Origin: Vibrio sp. MEBiC08052
GTDB lineage: Bacteria; Pseudomonadota; Gammaproteobacteria; Enterobacterales; Vibrionaceae
Direction: 5' to 3'
Assembly (NCBI RefSeq): GCF_001506075.1
Contig: NZ_KQ947475.1
Span: 3,325,539-3,389,538 of the forward strand
Length of the DNA: 64,000 nucleotides
The position numbers and the translations under genes were made by a program. Under the pieces are notes generated by a model. It ran no database searches, had not been told where the DNA came from, and was given only the letters and a program-made list of their open reading frames with translations. Positions 1 to 9,386 of the stretch are shown one piece after another. Every line of letters begins with the position of its first letter. The first letter of the stretch is position 1.

Positions 1-1306
1 CTGCCTCAATCGCAGCATTCAAAGCCAGTAGGTTAGTCTGTTCGGCAATACCACCGATTTCACCCAGTAATTTACCGATTTCTTCTGTATGCATGTTCAT
101 ATCAGCAATGAATCGAGCCGTTTCTTCCACTTCTTCTGCCAATGCACCGACTTGTGAAACGGCCCGTTGTACCACTTCTTTAGAATGCTCAGCTTCACTA
201 TTTGTCGCTTCTGTCTGGCTTGCGGTGTTGGCCGCATTCTCTGCAACAACAGATGCTGTCGAGCTCATTTCATTCACTGCTGTCACTGTCAATTCAATTT
301 CCTGACTATGTGACTGGAGCAATTTACTATTCGAATCGGTTTGCTGTTCAAGTTGGGCGATTTCCTGACTAATCGTATCCGTCGATTCCCTCACCTGTCG
401 CATCATGTTCTGTAAATTCTCGATAAACTGATTAATACCACTCGCGATCATGCCCAGTTCATCTTTTGAATCCACCTTCAGACGATGAGTCAGGTCACCA
501 TTTCCATCTGCCAGATCAGCAATCAGATTTTTCAACAAAAGAATCGGCTTAAACACCCAGTTAATCAGGAGAATGGCTATCGGAATCAAAATAATCGCGG
601 CAATGATCAACGCAATGGTAATGCTGCCATTCAGTGCATCGGTATCATGCTGAATATAGTCGTTATCGATATATCCGGTGAGTATCCACTCTTTTCCGGC
701 AACATTGATCTTCGCTGTCAGTGGCGTCAGATTATGCCCTTCAGCTTTATTGGAAAAGATCTGAGTTTGCTTGTCATCCACCAGCTCAAGATAACTGCCA
801 TTCGTAGACATTGAACTTAGCAGATCACCGAGAGAAGAGAGGTCAATGTAGAAAATATTTCCAGAATCTTTGTTCTCAGGCACGGTAATCGTGATCGTTG
901 GTTTTCCATTATCAATAAAGACATTACTCACGGTCAGCTTACCATCTGCCTGTTTAAAGATATCCATGTATGGCTGAGCTTCCTGCGGATCTTTAATTGC
1001 GCCATCTCGATTGATAGTCATCCCGAACGCAACTTTAATCGCATCTCTGAAGCCAGTTTTTTCTATCGCCTGTTTGACCTCGTAAAAACTGAACTTAGTT
1101 GACTGAGCCAGAACTATATTGTCTTTAAGCTTCCCTTCCACCACAGAACGGATCGTATCAATCTGTGTCCGGATCACTTGGCTATCACTTTGATGTATAT
1201 AGCGACTGATATAAAAATTAGCACTAACGTAGGCAGTGAATATCGTTACACAGATAATTGCAACAACGATAGCAAGCAATTTAGTCTTAAATGATACCTT
1301 TTTCAT
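1..1306 (-). CDS. Methyl-accepting chemotaxis protein (3' end outside window)
   Basis: Membrane chemoreceptor that passes ligand signals to CheW/CheA. Read on the minus strand from ATG at 1306, the protein starts MKKVSFKTKLLAIVVAIIC, a membrane anchor. A periplasmic region of roughly 180 residues follows that looks like a Cache-type sensor (it contains the phrases FGMTINRDG and DIFKQADGK). Then come a second membrane segment (IALIIAAIILIPIAILLI), a HAMP region (ADLADGNGDLTHRL) and the start of the signalling hairpin, ending at [14 protein letters not shown] where the window stops. About 435 codons are present. The remaining hairpin tip and return helix lie to the left of base 1. Ligand unknown. 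Confidence 0.93.
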   Translation of the reverse strand, partial: MKKVSFKTKLLAIVVAIICVTIFTAYVSANFYISRYIHQSDSQVIRTQIDTIRSVVEGKLKDNIVLAQSTKFSFYEVKQAIEKTGFRDAIKVAFGMTINRDGAIKDPQEAQPYMDIFKQADGKLTVSNVFIDNGKPTITITVPENKDSGNIFYIDLSSLGDLLSSMSTNGSYLELVDDKQTQIFSNKAEGHNLTPLTAKINVAGKEWILTGYIDNDYIQHDTDALNGSITIALIIAAIILIPIAILLINWVFKPILLLKNLIADLADGNGDLTHRLKVDSKDELGMIASGINQFIENLQNMMRQVRESTDTISQEIAQLEQQTDSNSKLLQSHSQEIELTVTAVNEMSSTASVVAENAANTASQTEATNSEAEHSKEVVQRAVSQVGALAEEVEETARFIADMNMHTEEIGKLLGEIGGIAEQTNLLALNAAIEA

Positions 1307-1805
1307 ACTATATCCATGACCCTTTCTCAATTTGTAGCCAGCGATGACCGCTACATTCCATAATGTGGTATACAAACAAAAAGTGTTCCATTTAAATTAT
1401 AACAAAAACAGATATATCAAAAAAATGTCATATCCGACACTTTTAGACATCATACGACGTATATCGACAGTTGGAACATATTCTGTAATTTTATGGTGCC
1501 TATTCGCAAAAACTAAAAAAATCGTACCGTTGGAGAAGCTGACAATTATTTGCTAGGTTTTAGCTCAAAACACTATTTTAAAAATTTTGATCACATTTTT
1601 GGCAATTTGCAGCTAAAAGTGAATATAAATCAATTTAAAGTCCCTGTATTTGGGATCTTCCTCATTCTTTTCAGATCGCTGTTGCTGTACAGAAAGCTGT
1701 TGATATGCAATCAAATACAATAAATTAGGGAGAATCCACGACTCTCCCCTAAACAAAATACCTCATATTCCATGGGTCGTATTACGGTCAATACTCCCCT
1801 GAATA
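1307..1805. other. Gene-free stretch between two chemoreceptor genes
   Basis: AT-rich intergenic DNA holding the 5' region of the chemoreceptor at 1-1306 and the 3' region of the one at 1806-3437. A short stem with arms 1725-1733 (TTAGGGAGA) and 1743-1752 (TCTCCCCTAA) could terminate the minus-strand gene. A 70-codon plus-strand frame at 1344-1556 has no ribosome site or recognisable composition and is not called. Confidence 0.5.
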
Positions 1806-3437
1806 TTACACTTTAAACTGACTCACCAAGTCAGAAAGCCGCTGCGAAATATCGGCAACCACATTACCGGTATCGGCCACGCGCTGATGAACACCGGTGG
1901 CTTTATCAGACAGTTCTTTCAGCTCTCGAATGCCTTGATTCACATCGACAATTACCGAACTCTGTTCTTCCGTCGCCGCAGCAATCTGAATATTCATTTC
2001 TTGAACCGTGGAAATCAATTCGCGGATATCCTGAAATGCATGTCTCATCTCATCAGCCATTCCCACGGATTCAGTAACAGCATCTTCTCCGCCTTGAATG
2101 GCCGCCTGAGTTTCATTCACACCTTTAATCAGGCCGGATATCATGTCCTGAATATCTTCTGTTGAAGACTGTGTCCGTTGTGCCAACGTTCTCACTTCAT
2201 CAGCCACAACCGCAAAGCCGCGCCCTTGCTCACCGGCTCGTGCCGCTTCAATTGCCGCGTTCAATGCCAGTAGATTGGTTTGGTCAGCGATACCACGGAT
2301 CACATCCAAAACTGAAGTAATATTGTCAGAATCTGCGGCAAGTGATGACATCTTCTGGCTGGCTTCTTGAAAACTCACCGATAATTTATCGTTCAGCGCG
2401 ACATTTTTATCCACCAACGTCATACCACTACTCGCAGCACGATTCGCTTCATCACTTTTAGAAGAAGTATGCTGTGCATTGGTCGTAATTTCTTGAATCG
2501 CCAGATTGATTTGTTCAAACGCTTGAAATAGCAGTTCCAGACGCTGCTGCTGATTGTGACCAATCACTTCCGTTTTACTCACGACATCCTGAAGATGGCT
2601 TGTATCCGCCCCCAGTTTCTCAACCCCATCAATCACACTTTTTACCAGTTGTTGGAGCTGTTCCAGCAAGTGATTCACACTGCATGACAAGTCACCTAAT
2701 TCGGTTTTTTTCTTCACGGTCAAACGGCTCACTAAATCACCATCTCCCTGAGTCAAATCATCGATCTTATCTTTCACGGAATAGATCGCAGACGTAATTG
2801 CTCTCGGAATGAAAAACACCAATATCATCCCAATCACCACCGAGATAAGGGAAATCATCATATTCCAGAAAATTCGCTGTCCGACAACGTCACTCGACTG
2901 TCCGTAGAGTGCATTCCCGAGTTTATCAACCAGTTCGCCGGCTTTATCATACTCACTACGTAACATCTCAAAATGTTTCTCAGACTCAGTGAATTGTGTG
3001 TTGGCTTGTATCTTGTCACCTTTTTCTATCAGCGCAAACACCCGATCCGCCTGATCCTTCCAGTCTTTAAAAATACTATCGAAATTATTGAATTGTGCGA
3101 TGATCTGAGGATAATCAGCCATATAATTCAAATAGTTTTGCATTCGATCATAGGCTTGCTGGACATTTTCCTGATAATCATCTTTTGAAACTTTTAGTAC
3201 TTTCTCGTCATTGGTCAGAAGCGCATCTTGTTGCCCCTTGAGCGCCTGATATAAATCTCGATCAGCATTGAGCACATCTCGCTGAGCCTTTCTCAGAGGC
3301 TCTGCGAATAGTTGGATGTTGCGTTCCAGCAGGTTAAGCGAATTCCGGTTTTGTAATCCGGAGAAAACAATAATGGCAGTTAAAAAGGCCAAAGACAGGC
3401 CAAGCTGCATACGGATGGTAAAATTACTAAACATCAT
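1806..3437 (-). CDS. Methyl-accepting chemotaxis protein
   Basis: Chemoreceptor of 543 residues. The N-terminal membrane helix (about 8-28) leads to a periplasmic four-helix-bundle type region rich in Q, N, D and K (about 30-185). A second membrane helix (about 192-212, MMISLISVVIGMILVFFIP) precedes HAMP (DDLTQGDGDLVSRL). The conserved signalling tip is [20 protein letters not shown], followed by [18 protein letters not shown]. No C-terminal CheR/CheB docking pentapeptide is visible; the protein ends LVSQFKV. The start is ATG-ATG preceded by GGATGTC. Monocistronic. Ligand not predictable. Confidence 0.95.
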   Translation of the reverse strand: MMFSNFTIRMQLGLSLAFLTAIIVFSGLQNRNSLNLLERNIQLFAEPLRKAQRDVLNADRDLYQALKGQQDALLTNDEKVLKVSKDDYQENVQQAYDRMQNYLNYMADYPQIIAQFNNFDSIFKDWKDQADRVFALIEKGDKIQANTQFTESEKHFEMLRSEYDKAGELVDKLGNALYGQSSDVVGQRIFWNMMISLISVVIGMILVFFIPRAITSAIYSVKDKIDDLTQGDGDLVSRLTVKKKTELGDLSCSVNHLLEQLQQLVKSVIDGVEKLGADTSHLQDVVSKTEVIGHNQQQRLELLFQAFEQINLAIQEITTNAQHTSSKSDEANRAASSGMTLVDKNVALNDKLSVSFQEASQKMSSLAADSDNITSVLDVIRGIADQTNLLALNAAIEAARAGEQGRGFAVVADEVRTLAQRTQSSTEDIQDMISGLIKGVNETQAAIQGGEDAVTESVGMADEMRHAFQDIRELISTVQEMNIQIAAATEEQSSVIVDVNQGIRELKELSDKATGVHQRVADTGNVVADISQRLSDLVSQFKV

Positions 3438-3751
3438 GACATCCTAAAATGATATGCATTAGCTTCTGCGAGACTTCTTATTATTATTCGAATGATAAAA
3501 CAGACCTAATGCAATGAAATGAATATGACCAACATGACGTTTAATATTGCATTTGATGATGGATATACACCTAAAGTATATTGACAGAATACTCAAATAA
3601 AGAATGCAGCGTGCAATAATATAATAAAAAAACCATTTAATGTAAAAGCGATGTTAAAGCAATCAATAAAGTTCATGTAACATGAACATGGGTCAAAACA
3701 TAACTCTGACCCATATCACAGTAATCGTTGTTGAGCGCCTTACCTTTGCAG
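3438..3751. other. Intergenic region with two hairpins
   Basis: AT-rich promoter side of the chemoreceptor at 1806-3437. Near the SpoIIAA-like gene there are two adjacent perfect stems: GTTCATG-TAA-CATGAAC at 3671-3687 and ATGGGTC/GACCCAT at 3688-3714. They lie downstream of the minus-strand gene at 3752 and may form its transcript end. An overlapping frame at 3673-3918 is a shadow. Confidence 0.5.
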
Positions 3752-4132
3752 CTAATCCTGCAACCATCGAATCGCTTCATCATAATTCTCGAAATAGCGG
3801 ATATCTCCCGAGATAAACCAATTCCCGACTTTTGCAGTGAGAGCTTGCCATTCCTGATGACCATAGAGCGCCACTTTATTAAAGTCTGCACCATGTTGTA
3901 GACCCAGTTTAAAGTCATCCCATGCTGCTCGAAGCTCCCACCCTTTCAACTCAGAGACATCAAACAATACATCAACTTTCGGGGTGTTAACCTTCACCAA
4001 TGCAGCATCCAGAAGTGGTGTGATCATCTCGTAATCCTGATGAGTTAATGTACCGACGGCTTTAATCGACACAAAAAATTCGTGATCGACCCGTTCCAGT
4101 CCAATGGTGAGGCCATGTTTTTTATACGCCAT
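3752..4132 (-). CDS. SpoIIAA-like (STAS/DUF3478) protein
   Basis: Small cytoplasmic protein of 126 residues resembling the SpoIIAA-like/DUF3478 family, which shares the STAS fold with anti-sigma antagonists and CRAL-TRIO-like lipid-binding proteins. Recognisable features are a strand near VDVLFDVSEL, the conserved phrase GWELRAAWDDFKLGL, then KVALYGHQEWQ and the C-terminal helix DEAIRWLQD. The start is set at MAYKKHG because GGAGG lies 7 bases before it; an upstream in-frame ATG at 4147 overlaps that ribosome site. Family role is poorly defined; no partner kinase or phosphatase is adjacent. Confidence 0.75.
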   Translation of the reverse strand: MAYKKHGLTIGLERVDHEFFVSIKAVGTLTHQDYEMITPLLDAALVKVNTPKVDVLFDVSELKGWELRAAWDDFKLGLQHGADFNKVALYGHQEWQALTAKVGNWFISGDIRYFENYDEAIRWLQD

Positions 4133-4472
4133 TCTAACCTCCATCAAGTATCTTGAGACCTACATATCTTGAGACATAGCTACAGAGCAACCATATTATC
4201 ATTTAAGGATATGCTATCCGGTAAATAAGCATTTGGATCCATCCCACAAATTCAGCATAAGCGAACAGGCTCGAGAGAAAGACCGATAGGAGGACAGACA
4301 CTATAAACGAGCAGAAGCATCAACGAACTCTCCAACTCTCCCGGACAGATAACATCCTTCCACACGAACAGGAATCGGTCCGCTTTTCTACGCTTGATTC
4401 ATGGTTGTTATCTGCTTTTATTTGATGATAATTTATGGTTTCCCATTCACCGAGTTATAAAGTCAACGCCCT
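4133..4472. other. Intergenic region between divergent genes
   Basis: Shared upstream region of the SpoIIAA-like gene (minus) and trxC (plus). It holds one minus-orientation copy of the dispersed repeat core, GGACAGACAC at 4292-4301, and a partial copy GGACAGAT at 4343-4350. No gene-like frame seen. Confidence 0.5.
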
Positions 4473-4910
4473 ATGACCAGTATGAAAACCCGCTGCCCGT
4501 CATGCCATGCTATGAATCGCGTTCCCACCGAGCGTGTTTCTGAGTCGTCGGTATGCGGCAAGTGTAAACAGTTCCTCCTTGACGGCTTACCCGTTGAAGG
4601 GACAGTCGATAATTTTCAGTTCATTTTGAAGAGTGATATCCCCGTGGTGGTCGATTTTTGGGCCCCGTGGTGTAACCCGTGTGTCGGATTTGCGCCAGTT
4701 TTTGAGCAAACGGCACAAGAGCGCATGCAGCGGGTTCGTTTTATTAAGGTCGATACTGAAGCTCAACAGGCATTGGCCGCGCAATTTCAGATTCGCAGTA
4801 TTCCAACAGTGATGGTTTTTCATCAAGGACAACGGCTCAACATGATCAACGGTGCACTGCCTTATTCGCAGTTTAATGCATGGCTGGATGAGTCGCTGAA
4901 AGGCATGTGA
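4473..4910 (+). CDS. trxC: Thioredoxin 2 (TrxC) with WCNPC active site
   Basis: Cytoplasmic thiol-disulphide reductase of 145 residues. The N-terminal zinc finger that defines Trx2 is present as CPSC (C8, C11) and CGKC (C28, C31). The thioredoxin fold follows with DFWAPWCNPC at 61-70 and the cis-Pro motif RSIPTVMVF. Length and sequence closely parallel E. coli TrxC. The odd point is the active-site dipeptide: N68-P69 where the family normally has Gly-Pro (WCGPC). ATG at 4473 and 4482 are both possible starts; neither has a strong ribosome site. Monocistronic, convergent with ohr. Confidence 0.92.
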   Translation: MTSMKTRCPSCHAMNRVPTERVSESSVCGKCKQFLLDGLPVEGTVDNFQFILKSDIPVVVDFWAPWCNPCVGFAPVFEQTAQERMQRVRFIKVDTEAQQALAAQFQIRSIPTVMVFHQGQRLNMINGALPYSQFNAWLDESLKGM

Positions 4911-4941
4911 AAGGCGGTAGGTGTTTTTCGAACAGAATCAA

Positions 4942-4966
4942 GACAGGCACGCTTCGCGTGCCTGTC
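4942..4966. terminator. Perfect 11-bp hairpin between trxC and ohr
   Basis: Arms GACAGGCACGC and GCGTGCCTGTC pair perfectly around a TTC loop, in the gap between two convergent genes. There is no clear T-run on either side, so it may act bidirectionally or be a REP-like element rather than a classical intrinsic terminator. Confidence 0.6.
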
Positions 4967-4989
4967 CTCGTTAAACATCATTCAAGACG

Positions 4990-5412
4990 TTATACAAGCA
5001 CTAACTCGACTCGAATATTGCCGCGAGTTGCATTTGAGTATGGACAAACTTGATGCGCTTTTTCGATCAACGTCTGTGCGACACTGCGATCAAGTTCCGG
5101 TAGAGAAATATGTAACTCGACATCAATCGCAAAACCAACACCGGCCGTATTTTGACCAATGCCGACTTTTGCCGTCACACTGAGATCTTGAGATAATTTG
5201 ATCTTATCCTGCATGGCGACAAACTTCAGCGCACCGATAAAACATGCTGAATAACCTGCAGCGAAAAGTTGTTCTGGGTTTGTCCCTTCACCACCTGAAC
5301 CGCCTAATTCTTTGGGGGTACTCAGATTCACTTGTAATTTGTTATCGTCAGAAGCGGATTTTCCGTCACGCCCGCCAGTCGTTGTTACTTGTGCTGTATA
5401 TAAAAGATCCAT
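4990..5412 (-). CDS. ohr: Organic hydroperoxide resistance protein Ohr
   Basis: OsmC-family thiol peroxidase of 140 residues that reduces fatty-acid and other organic hydroperoxides with lipoyl or thiol reductants. Both redox cysteines are present: C57 in AAGYSACFIGAL and C123 in HQVCPYSNATRGN. The conserved GGSGGEGTNPEQLF loop is at about 37-50. The start is MDLLYTAQ, preceded by GGAGG; the longer frame to 5517 runs through the operator region. It lies next to a MarR-family OhrR gene on the same strand, the usual arrangement. Confidence 0.95.
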   Translation of the reverse strand: MDLLYTAQVTTTGGRDGKSASDDNKLQVNLSTPKELGGSGGEGTNPEQLFAAGYSACFIGALKFVAMQDKIKLSQDLSVTAKVGIGQNTAGVGFAIDVELHISLPELDRSVAQTLIEKAHQVCPYSNATRGNIRVELVLV

Positions 5413-5430
5413 GAACAACCTCCAATTAGT

Positions 5431-5504
5431 TATTGCAATAATTATTTTAGTTAAAAAAAGCCCACAGCTTTTTCTCTCTAGTGACATTATATTATCGCAA
5501 TAAT
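5431..5504. promoter_or_regulatory. Candidate OhrR operator palindromes upstream of ohr
   Basis: Between ohrR and ohr there are two AT-rich palindromes: TATTGCAATA (5431-5440) just before the ohr start and ATTATCGCAATAAT (5491-5504), followed by a partial copy ATAGTTATCGCA. OhrR proteins bind such TTGCAATAAT-like inverted repeats over the ohr promoter. Placement is consistent with repression relieved when the OhrR sensing cysteine is oxidised. The binding assignment is inference. Confidence 0.65.
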
Positions 5505-5536
5505 AGTTATCGCACAAGGTATTTTTGGCAGACAGC

Positions 5537-5983
5537 TTACTCAGGCTGATTCTTGAGTAAGCTTTTTCTCAATGTCATGATTTTATCTTTCATCTCCATC
5601 AGCTCTCGACTGGGTATACCACAGGCCTCAATCAAGCACTGATTAATTTTCACCGCTTCAGCTTTGAGCTGCTGTCCCTTTGGTGTCAAGCGGACACTCA
5701 ATGAACGCTCATCATGTAGCTGTCGCGTACGATTCACCAGCCCCTCTTGTTCCATCCGTTTAATCACAGGCGTGAGAGCACCGGATTTCTGTCCTAATCG
5801 CTCACCAATATCTTTAAGACCGATGCCATCTTGCTCCCAGAGAATCAGTAACACGAGATATTGCGGATACGTTAGCCCCAAAGGTTCAAGTAGCGGTTTA
5901 TACATCTGCGTCATCGCCAGAGAGGTTGAATAAAGGGCAAAACATAGCTGGTTATCCAGCAATAAAGCGTTATTATCAGACAT
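5537..5983 (-). CDS. ohrR: MarR-family organic peroxide sensor OhrR
   Basis: Winged-helix repressor of 148 residues. The peroxide-sensing cysteine is present at C14 in NQLCFALYST, the OhrR signature, followed by MTQMYKPLLEPLGLTYPQYLVL. The recognition helix region is KDIGERLGQKSGALTPVIKRME and the wing contains DERSLSVRLTPKG. The start MSDNNALL is chosen because it matches the family; the frame extends to 6082 without a homologous sequence. It sits directly upstream of ohr on the same strand, so both probably respond to the palindromes between them. Confidence 0.92.
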   Translation of the reverse strand: MSDNNALLLDNQLCFALYSTSLAMTQMYKPLLEPLGLTYPQYLVLLILWEQDGIGLKDIGERLGQKSGALTPVIKRMEQEGLVNRTRQLHDERSLSVRLTPKGQQLKAEAVKINQCLIEACGIPSRELMEMKDKIMTLRKSLLKNQPE

Positions 5984-6195
5984 TCTTTCTACTTCTTTTT
6001 TCTCAGGTCTACTTCTATCAGCCGTTGACGGCATGATAACCCGTTTAAACGACTGAGGTTCAATGTTCAGTGGGTTCCACATTATAAGGAACGCTGTTGT
6101 TGAGGATCTTCATTCATCAATATTGAATACCTTCAAAATGACAACAACGTCCGACACACACGGCTCAATCAAAATCCAATGATAGCGAGAACCAA

Positions 6196-6366
6196 TTACT
6201 CTTCCGCGGTTGCCTCATGGATTGCTTCTTTCGTTGAATGATAAACTTCACTCGATTTCTCTTTGGTTGTGTCCCATATTTCAGAAGAGTCTTCTTTCAC
6301 ACCGTTCCAAGTCGAGGAACAAGCACTCAAAAACAAAGCCAATATAGCAATCAGTCCATATTTCAT
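6196..6366 (-). CDS. Small outer-membrane-type lipoprotein
   Basis: Short protein of 56 residues starting MKYGLIAILALFLSACSST, a lipoprotein signal peptide with lipobox LSAC (Cys at 16). The mature part, rich in Ser, Thr, Glu and Lys with repeats of SSE, TTKEKSSEVYHSTKEAIHEA, looks helical. The ATG at 6366 has GGAGA seven bases upstream; an earlier in-frame start at 6411 is unlikely. Function unknown. The gene stands alone between ohrR and sbmA. Confidence 0.75.
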   Translation of the reverse strand: MKYGLIAILALFLSACSSTWNGVKEDSSEIWDTTKEKSSEVYHSTKEAIHEATAEE

Positions 6367-6659
6367 TGATACTCTCCTATTTACTGAACGACTCAAGCAA
6401 AAGCATAGCACGACCTCATCCTCGTCCTCGTCTTCTGCCCATTTTCCTGTCTGTGACCAAGGAACCTTCTGTTAGCAAAAGACATCGTGACAGGAAAAAC
6501 TATGATGTAATAACATAATGTCGTTTGTGTAATGCAAATGTCAAAATCATCATCAACTGCGGAAGGAATCTCTCATAATTGAGTATAGCGATCACATCAT
6601 CCGATGATTTCAGGGCTCACATCCACAGTCTCGGTGAAAAAAGACAGCGAATAAAATGA

Positions 6660-6682
6660 GGGCCTCCGGTCAATGGAAGCCC
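6660..6682 (-). terminator. Intrinsic terminator after sbmA
   Basis: On the minus strand, GGGCTTCC and GGAGGCCC form a stem directly after the sbmA stop, followed by TCATTTTATT. Confidence 0.6.
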
Positions 6683-6691
6683 TGAATGGTA

Positions 6692-7966
6692 CTAATTTTC
6701 GGCTGGATTTTCGATGAGCGGGATGTTTTGTAAACCATCCGCTTCATCTTCAAATGCTTTGAGACGTTTATAAATAGACAACAGCTCGACAATCGTCGTC
6801 CATGAGTTGACCAGATATTGAAAAGAGCTTTCAACCTGACCGAATGCATTGATAATTCGCTGCATTACACCCAGCGTGAAAGCACCTGCAACAATTGAAG
6901 GCGCCAATGCAATGATCGGAATAAAGGTGCCAACCTGTAAGTAACCGTAACGGACGATATTAAAGTACACATAATGCTTATAAAGACGAAAGTAGTTATG
7001 CCGGACATCACTGAATAACTCTTTTAAGGTTTGTGGTGCAGCACGGTGTTCATGATCCTCTCCATAAACTAATTCTTTTCTGTAAGCGGCTTCGACGCGT
7101 TGATTCTTAAATTCTAATCCCGGTAATTTAACCCCGGCAGCAGCCAGTAATACAGTGCCGATGATCGACCAAATAATGGCAACAAAGACCAACCCCTGAG
7201 ACACTTCACCAATCAATGGTAATGTTTTCACATAACCGGAGAGTCCCCATAAAATCGGCAGAAAAGCAATCAGTGTCATTACCGCATTCAATAGGTTGAC
7301 GCCTAAACTTTCCATAATCGACGCGAAACGCATCGTATCTTCCTGAATCCGCTGTGATGCCCCCTCGATATGGCGAACCTGTTGCCAACGGGCGGTATAA
7401 TAATCCGTCATTGCGGTGCGCCACCGAAACACATAATGACTGACGAAAAAATGGTTACAAACCGCGACCATAATGGCAATGAGCAAAATCACGGCAACCG
7501 TTGTCAGTTCACCATAAAACTCACCAAGGGTAATGCTGTTGGGATTCGTTAATGCCTTCTGGATCAGGTTATAAAAATTGCCATACCATTCATTGATCAT
7601 GACACTGACTTCGACCTGAAACCAAGTAATGAACACAATCAAACCGGAACCAACGACCGACCAGCGAGCCCATTTTTGGTCACCGAATTTTAACCAGACG
7701 CCAATAAACAAGGCATAACAAACAAACATATACTGATATAACCAAGCATTAGTCGCACTCTCTAGTGCTTGTTGAAAAGCGGCCTGCACCGCAGGTGCAG
7801 CATCCACCAACAACGGCTGTGGGAACCCGATCCCGACCAGATAGCCGAGGCTAAGATCAGCACCTAACTCACGAACACCGGTGTACCAGCAAATCACACA
7901 AAACAGTGCCCAAATAACAAAACTGAGAAAAAATAATTTTGGTCTCGGAAAGAAAGAATCAAACAC
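6692..7966 (-). CDS. sbmA: SbmA/BacA-family peptide antibiotic transporter
   Basis: Inner-membrane transporter of 424 residues in the SbmA/BacA family, which imports microcins, bleomycin and proline-rich peptides using the proton gradient. The N-terminus MFDSFFPRPKLFFLSFVIWAL with CWYTGVRELG, the W(F)QVEVSVMINEWYGNFYNLIQ segment, FRWRTAMTDYY and the C-terminal INAFGQVESSFQYLVNSW phrase are characteristic. Several membrane helices are visible and no nucleotide-binding domain is fused. E. coli SbmA is 406 residues. Monocistronic. Confidence 0.93.
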   Translation of the reverse strand: MFDSFFPRPKLFFLSFVIWALFCVICWYTGVRELGADLSLGYLVGIGFPQPLLVDAAPAVQAAFQQALESATNAWLYQYMFVCYALFIGVWLKFGDQKWARWSVVGSGLIVFITWFQVEVSVMINEWYGNFYNLIQKALTNPNSITLGEFYGELTTVAVILLIAIMVAVCNHFFVSHYVFRWRTAMTDYYTARWQQVRHIEGASQRIQEDTMRFASIMESLGVNLLNAVMTLIAFLPILWGLSGYVKTLPLIGEVSQGLVFVAIIWSIIGTVLLAAAGVKLPGLEFKNQRVEAAYRKELVYGEDHEHRAAPQTLKELFSDVRHNYFRLYKHYVYFNIVRYGYLQVGTFIPIIALAPSIVAGAFTLGVMQRIINAFGQVESSFQYLVNSWTTIVELLSIYKRLKAFEDEADGLQNIPLIENPAEN

Positions 7967-8512
7967 TATATCAATCTCTTATTAATTTTACTGACAGTTA
8001 TCGTGCCGATGTACCACATCGTGAAGCACGGTATAAATGAATCACAGCGTTAATATTCACGATTCCGCGGTGACATGCAATCCTTCAGTTCAACTCTAAG
8101 CTCCAATGAAGCTAGTTGAGGAACAGTTAGTTATGACCAACGGAACCGATGAAAATTCCCCTCGTGTGACGATTGAATGAGGAGGTTCCTATCAAAAACG
8201 ATGTTGCTGCTTTTTGAAAACTCTGAAAATAGTTCATTGCTTATGAATAAATTATCGACATATTCATATGCTCTTAATATTCGAATTCAACTTTAACTTA
8301 CTCATGACAAAGTAATAACATGACATTTTTTATTGGGGTTAAATTAAAAGTATGTTTTAGCAGAGGTCAGCCAGAATATAATAATCATGAACATGATAAT
8401 TTTGATAAATTTATTATATTGACATGATTGTTGTTATTTAAAATAAGTGACTTCCGCTAAACAATTAGCGTACATCAACGATGACTTATTCAAAATCACT
8501 AGGAGTAAAAAG
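7967..8512. other. AT-rich regulatory region upstream of the outer-membrane protein gene
   Basis: Divergent upstream region of sbmA and the barrel protein. Bases 8200-8500 are strongly AT-rich. A frame extends upstream of 8513 to 8447 but lacks signal-peptide character. No small gene seen. Confidence 0.4.
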
Positions 8513-9079
8513 ATGAAAAAGATCCTTCCAATTCTAGCGAGCACTATGGCTTTAACAATGTTCAGCACAATTTCATACGCAGCAGTTTTGGACGATGAAA
8601 GCGGGATTTACGTTGGCGGTAACTACGGTTACGTGAAGATTGATGGCCAAGACGATTTTGATGATGACAATGATGTGATGCAAGGATTAATTGGTTTTAA
8701 ATTAAACCGTTACATCGGTGTTGAAGGGAGTTATATCGACTTCGGCTCGTATGGTGGTAACGCTGCAAGAGCTGAGACAGACGGTTATACGGCTGCTCTA
8801 AAATTGACCGCGCCGATTGGTGATCGCGTAGAAATTTACGCTAAAGGCGGCCAGCTTTGGTACACCACAGACTATAACATCTTAGGTGTAAGTGGCGACG
8901 AAGATGACGAAGCTGTATTTGTGGGTGCCGGTGTTGGATTTAAAATTACGGACAACTTCTTAGTCAATGCAGAATATACTTGGTATGACGTTGACTTAAA
9001 CGCCAATGATATTAATAATGGTGCAGATACCAATACCGACTTAAAACAAGCAACTATTGGTGCTGAATATCGCTTTTAA
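8513..9079 (+). CDS. Outer-membrane beta-barrel protein (OmpA/OmpX-like porin family)
   Basis: Secreted protein of 188 residues. The signal peptide MKKILPILASTMALTMFSTISYA is followed by alternating strands typical of an eight-stranded barrel (GIYVGGNYGYVKI, YIGVEGSYIDFGSY, DGYTAALKLTAPIGDRVEIYAKGGQLWY, AVFVGAGVGFKITDNFLVNAEYTWYDVDL). It ends with the outer-membrane insertion signal ATIGAEYRF. The start at 8513 has AGGAG ten bases upstream. The loops are acidic (DDFDDDNDV, DEDDEA). Function unknown; it could be an adhesion or stress-related barrel. Confidence 0.85.
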   Translation: MKKILPILASTMALTMFSTISYAAVLDDESGIYVGGNYGYVKIDGQDDFDDDNDVMQGLIGFKLNRYIGVEGSYIDFGSYGGNAARAETDGYTAALKLTAPIGDRVEIYAKGGQLWYTTDYNILGVSGDEDDEAVFVGAGVGFKITDNFLVNAEYTWYDVDLNANDINNGADTNTDLKQATIGAEYRF

Positions 9080-9130
9080 ATGATCTATTAGAATAGCCAG
9101 AAATAAAAATCAATTCAAAAGTAACCTATA

Positions 9131-9155
9131 AAAAGCACTCATGATGAGTACTTTT
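9131..9155 (+). terminator. Probable terminator after the barrel protein
   Basis: AAAAG-C-ACTCA, loop TGA, TGAGT-A-CTTTT forms a stem with one mismatch, about 50 bases after the stop codon. Confidence 0.5.
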
Positions 9156-9386
9156 CAATGCTTCATTATATTGCGTGATTGATACAGCGATTTTTATTTT
9201 GGTTTCCATCCGCTCACCGAGCATAACATCAATACTCTTCTCATATTCAAATACACATTCAAGTACGAATGTTCAAATACGGACGGAAGGTAACATTCAT
9301 TCGGTGGGAGCATCCGACATCATCGGAACAACACCACCGAATTCAAAAAACAAGAGCAGCGATTGAAATGGATTCTATCGTAATGA

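Noticed and set aside
1344..1556. Plus-strand 70-codon frame in the chemoreceptor gap
   Set aside because: AT-rich chance frame without ribosome site or recognisable sequence.
9175..9366. Plus-strand 63-codon frame after the barrel protein
   Set aside because: No ribosome site or homologous pattern; Ser/Thr-rich chance translation downstream of a terminator.
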